IMG/VR virus record: IMGVR_UViG_3300025086_000263
Coordinates: 1 to 22,920 of that record
Length of the DNA: 22,920 bases
Origin: a virus
Reading direction: 5' to 3' (one strand)
The notes beneath the pieces were generated by a model. It had not been told where the DNA came from, did not search any database, and was given only the letters and a program-made list of their open reading frames with translations. Made by a program: the position numbers and the translations under genes. Numbering within the stretch: the first letter of the stretch is position 1; the number at the start of each line of letters is the position of its first letter. Below, one piece after another: positions 21,901 through 22,920 of the stretch.

Positions 21901-22820
21901 AAAGCCTTATCACCCACACCAGTATTACCATCGGCTGTTGCTGTTGTTAAAACAGTATAACCTACAGCAGTGTTGTTAGTATTAGTAACATTTGCATCTA
22001 AAGCATATGCACCAATCGCAGTATTAGTAGACGCTGTAGTGTTAGCACCTAATGCGTTCAAACCAATAGCCGTGTTTTCACCTCCAGTAGTAATTGCGTC
22101 TCCTGCAGAAGCACCTAGTAGAGTATTATTAACACCAGTTGTAACTGCAGTACCTGCTTGGTATCCAACTGCTACGTTTAAACCAGAAGCTCCTGCGTTT
22201 TGTGTTTTGAGTGCTTGATAACCAATGGCAACACTTTCACCATTACCATCTTCTGTTGATAAAGCTTCATGACCGATTGCTATGTTTTTACCACCAGTTG
22301 TTAAAGCATCACCTGCAAACGAACCTATAGCTATGTTGTGATCACCTGTTGTAAGTGCAGTAAGAGCAGCATTACCTATAGCAATGTTATCACCACCGGG
22401 GCTTGAGCCATCTAAACTATCTAGTGCAGTTAAACCAAACGCTATATTTCTAGAACCAGTAGGAAAGTTACCATCTAGTCTAATGGTAGCATCTGTACCT
22501 TCATCGTCAAAAACTGTTATTCCATGTGTTGTTATTGATCCATCAAAAAATGCATTCTTATACATTAGTGATGATGTACCTAAGTCTACAGTATTATCTG
22601 TCTTAGGACGCATAACTGATGCAGTAATAACTACATCTTGCGTTGGACCAACGACTTCAATAGGTGCACCTTCAGCAGATGTACCATCGTGTGTATGACC
22701 AGAAGAAGAATTAAATGCGGATTCTACTGCATCAAACTCACCATCTAAATCAGAAGCATTAATAATGTTACCGTCAGCAATGTTATTTGCCGAATCATTT
22801 CTAGTGTAACCTGTTCCCAT
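18984..22820 (-). CDS. Giant repeat tail fibre with Peptidase_S74 chaperone end
   Basis: 1278-residue adhesion fibre. The N-terminal 60 residues (with NIINASDLDGEFDAVESAFN and GHTHDGTSAEGAPI) look like the virion-attachment part common in marine phage fibres. From about residue 124 to 1096 there are about 57 copies of a 17-residue unit of the form NNTAVGYxALxxNTTG, like YadA-head or beta-helix repeats, building a long trimeric stalk. A Cys-containing piece follows (Cys1103, 1104, 1110, 1129). The last 123 residues are the intramolecular chaperone: SDERYKKDI with Ser1156 and Lys1161 as the expected self-cleavage dyad, then HGFIAQEV and a terminal helix (LSAKNDALEARITTLEG). Cleavage before Ser1156 would leave the mature fibre. 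AAGG lies before the ATG. Confidence 0.93.
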   Translation of the reverse strand: MGTGYTRNDSANNIADGNIINASDLDGEFDAVESAFNSSSGHTHDGTSAEGAPIEVVGPTQDVVITASVMRPKTDNTVDLGTSSLMYKNAFFDGSITTHGITVFDDEGTDATIRLDGNFPTGSRNIAFGLTALDSLDGSSPGGDNIAIGNAALTALTTGDHNIAIGSFAGDALTTGGKNIAIGHEALSTEDGNGESVAIGYQALKTQNAGASGLNVAVGYQAGTAVTTGVNNTLLGASAGDAITTGGENTAIGLNALGANTTASTNTAIGAYALDANVTNTNNTAVGYTVLTTATADGNTGVGDKALSLTTTGASNTAVGQQTMLSNTTGANNSALGSTALDANTTGDNNTAMGVAALGENTTADNNTAFGYQAAKSNTTGAQLTAIGTNALFANTTANYGTAVGHAALGSNTTGAANVALGAFALTTNTTAENNTGIGYSALELNTTGANNTAVGYKAIEANTTGYDNVGVGYKALADNTTGFYNVAVGSLALEEHTTGNSNSALGYQALYSVTSGASNVGIGRNAVYSTTTGIRNVGVGQSTLNNNTTGESNVGIGYQAGYSNTTGSNNTSIGQWVLYDNTTGQDNVGIGRDALQNNTTASYNTSVGGGSLFTNTTGSYNNAFGYKAGYDITTGVRNVLLGSFAGTDITTGDYGVGIGYSALGANGNALTGDYNIGIGGFAGTNITSGTQNTGVGYGALQANTTASYTTSVGYGSLNSQTTGGSNNAFGHNAAYSTTTGTANVAIGGDALYTNTTGESHVGVGYYALRQTTTGIRNVAVGREALRYNTTGSFSTALGFQAGYTNTTGRNTSLGYVAAYTNSTGDNNTAVGDSALYTNTVSDNTAIGYASLLDNTTGTLNTAVGANSGFNATTPNELVAIGYSAAGLGVLTGNSNVLVGSYAGYDMTSGNQNVAIGQGAMFEATSAEYGTAVGYQAMRNLTTGNNNTTVGWESGYNITTGTHNTYIGRGSGHNGTTGGDNVAMGSSSLYTISTGNNNTSIGYSSMYYNTTGSSNTAVGKNALINNTTANDNVVMGYQASYNSTTGHSNTYIGSYAGFNTTTGFRNTYIGYEAGSDAQTGTDNLAIGYKAGTYQTNLSSGDGCCLVGPYCDPVDGTDNYSHGLGYNLDCAGGYTTLGNGSSDIRAQHGVATWSTVSDERYKKDIVDSTTGLSFINNLKPRTFKYKTLGELPDTFLAYEEGSTEVFKSDKTQHGFIAQEVKAAIDADNGIKDGFKFWDERADGSQEVAEAALIPVLVKAIQELSAKNDALEARITTLEG
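19533..22451 (-). repeat. About 57 diverged 51-base repeats coding the fibre stalk
   Basis: Period 51 bases (17 residues) over about 2.9 kb, coding xxNTAVGxxALxxNTTG units. Nearly all units keep exactly 17 residues; a few are longer (for example the unit DYGVGIGYSALGANGNALTG) or one shorter (RNTSLGYVAAYTNSTG). Copies are clearly diverged in DNA, so it is an old array under protein-level constraint. I counted the units by hand, so the number may be off by one or two. Confidence 0.85.
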
Positions 22821-22826
22821 AATAAT

Positions 22827-22920
22827 TTACCTTCTTGTATTTGTTCCGTACTCTAGTGTGATAGCATCTAAAGAATATGGTGGATCAGTGCTATCAGATG
22901 TGAATTGTAGAGATACAACA
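22827..22920 (-). CDS. C-terminal end of an upstream virion protein (partial)
   Basis: The - strand frame is open from the right edge to TAA at 22827-22829, giving 30 residues ending ITLEYGTNTRR. The preceding residues (LQFTSDSTDPPYSLDAITLE) suggest a final beta-strand pair, as at the ends of tail or connector proteins. It stands six bases before the fibre ATG, so it belongs to the same transcript. Too little is present to name it; a tail-tube or stabilisation protein is possible from position. Confidence 0.6.
   Translation of the reverse strand, partial: VVSLQFTSDSTDPPYSLDAITLEYGTNTRR

Noticed and set aside
19533-22451. CRISPR array or tandem satellite, because of regular 51-base repeats
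   Set aside because: Copies are diverged, there are no unique spacers, and the whole span is one open frame with 17-residue protein repeats.
19539-22698. Several + strand open frames opposite the fibre repeats
   Set aside because: They arise from the repeat's codon pattern on the reverse strand and are themselves repetitive and without ribosome sites.
18984-22820. Diversity-generating retroelement acting on the fibre
   Set aside because: No reverse transcriptase and no template/variable repeat pair with adenine-specific changes seen in the window.

Overview
The window is a piece of a tailed bacteriophage genome. It is A+T-rich by eye, almost fully coding, and built of tightly overlapping genes. 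The gene content (T7-type primase-helicase, family A DNA polymerase, a small ssDNA-binding protein, MazG, class II ribonucleotide reductase, DUF3310, ejection-type virion proteins, and a repeat fibre with a Peptidase_S74 end) fits a marine podovirus. A marine alphaproteobacterial host (SAR11 or roseobacter type) is my inference from the type of gene set. No terminase, portal, capsid, RNA polymerase or integrase gene lies in the window, so the phage is only partly seen.

Left arm, positions 1-9156, all on the + strand: replication and nucleotide metabolism. It starts inside the primase-helicase. It continues with a 52-residue zinc-ribbon protein, DNA polymerase, a promoter-bearing gap, the ssDNA-binding protein, a Cas4-like Fe-S nuclease, a Hjc-like nuclease, two small unknown proteins and MazG. 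Two tiny membrane or lipoprotein genes, adenosylcobalamin-dependent ribonucleotide reductase, a possible third PD-(D/E)XK protein, DUF3310 and two small unknown proteins follow. Most neighbours overlap by 1-4 bases (ATGA, TAATG or TTGA), which suggests one translationally coupled transcript. The roles fit together: MazG and the reductase manage nucleotide pools, the polymerase and helicase copy DNA, and the nucleases process or recombine it.

Right arm, 9153-22920, all on the - strand (transcribed right to left): virion and probably lysis or ejection genes. In order of transcription these are the end of an unidentified virion protein, a 1278-residue fibre with about 57 repeats of 17 residues, two small proteins and three small membrane proteins. 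Then come a 772-residue protein with exact 22- and 11-residue repeats, a lysozyme-domain protein, two unknown proteins and a 1194-residue giant that is probably an ejection protein.

The arms meet tail to tail and share the palindrome TTAA, where the two stop codons overlap. A strong 75-base hairpin lies inside the last + strand gene, where a terminator or processing site for both transcripts would be expected. No gene-free stretch longer than 300 bases exists. I saw no tRNA, CRISPR array or insertion sequence.
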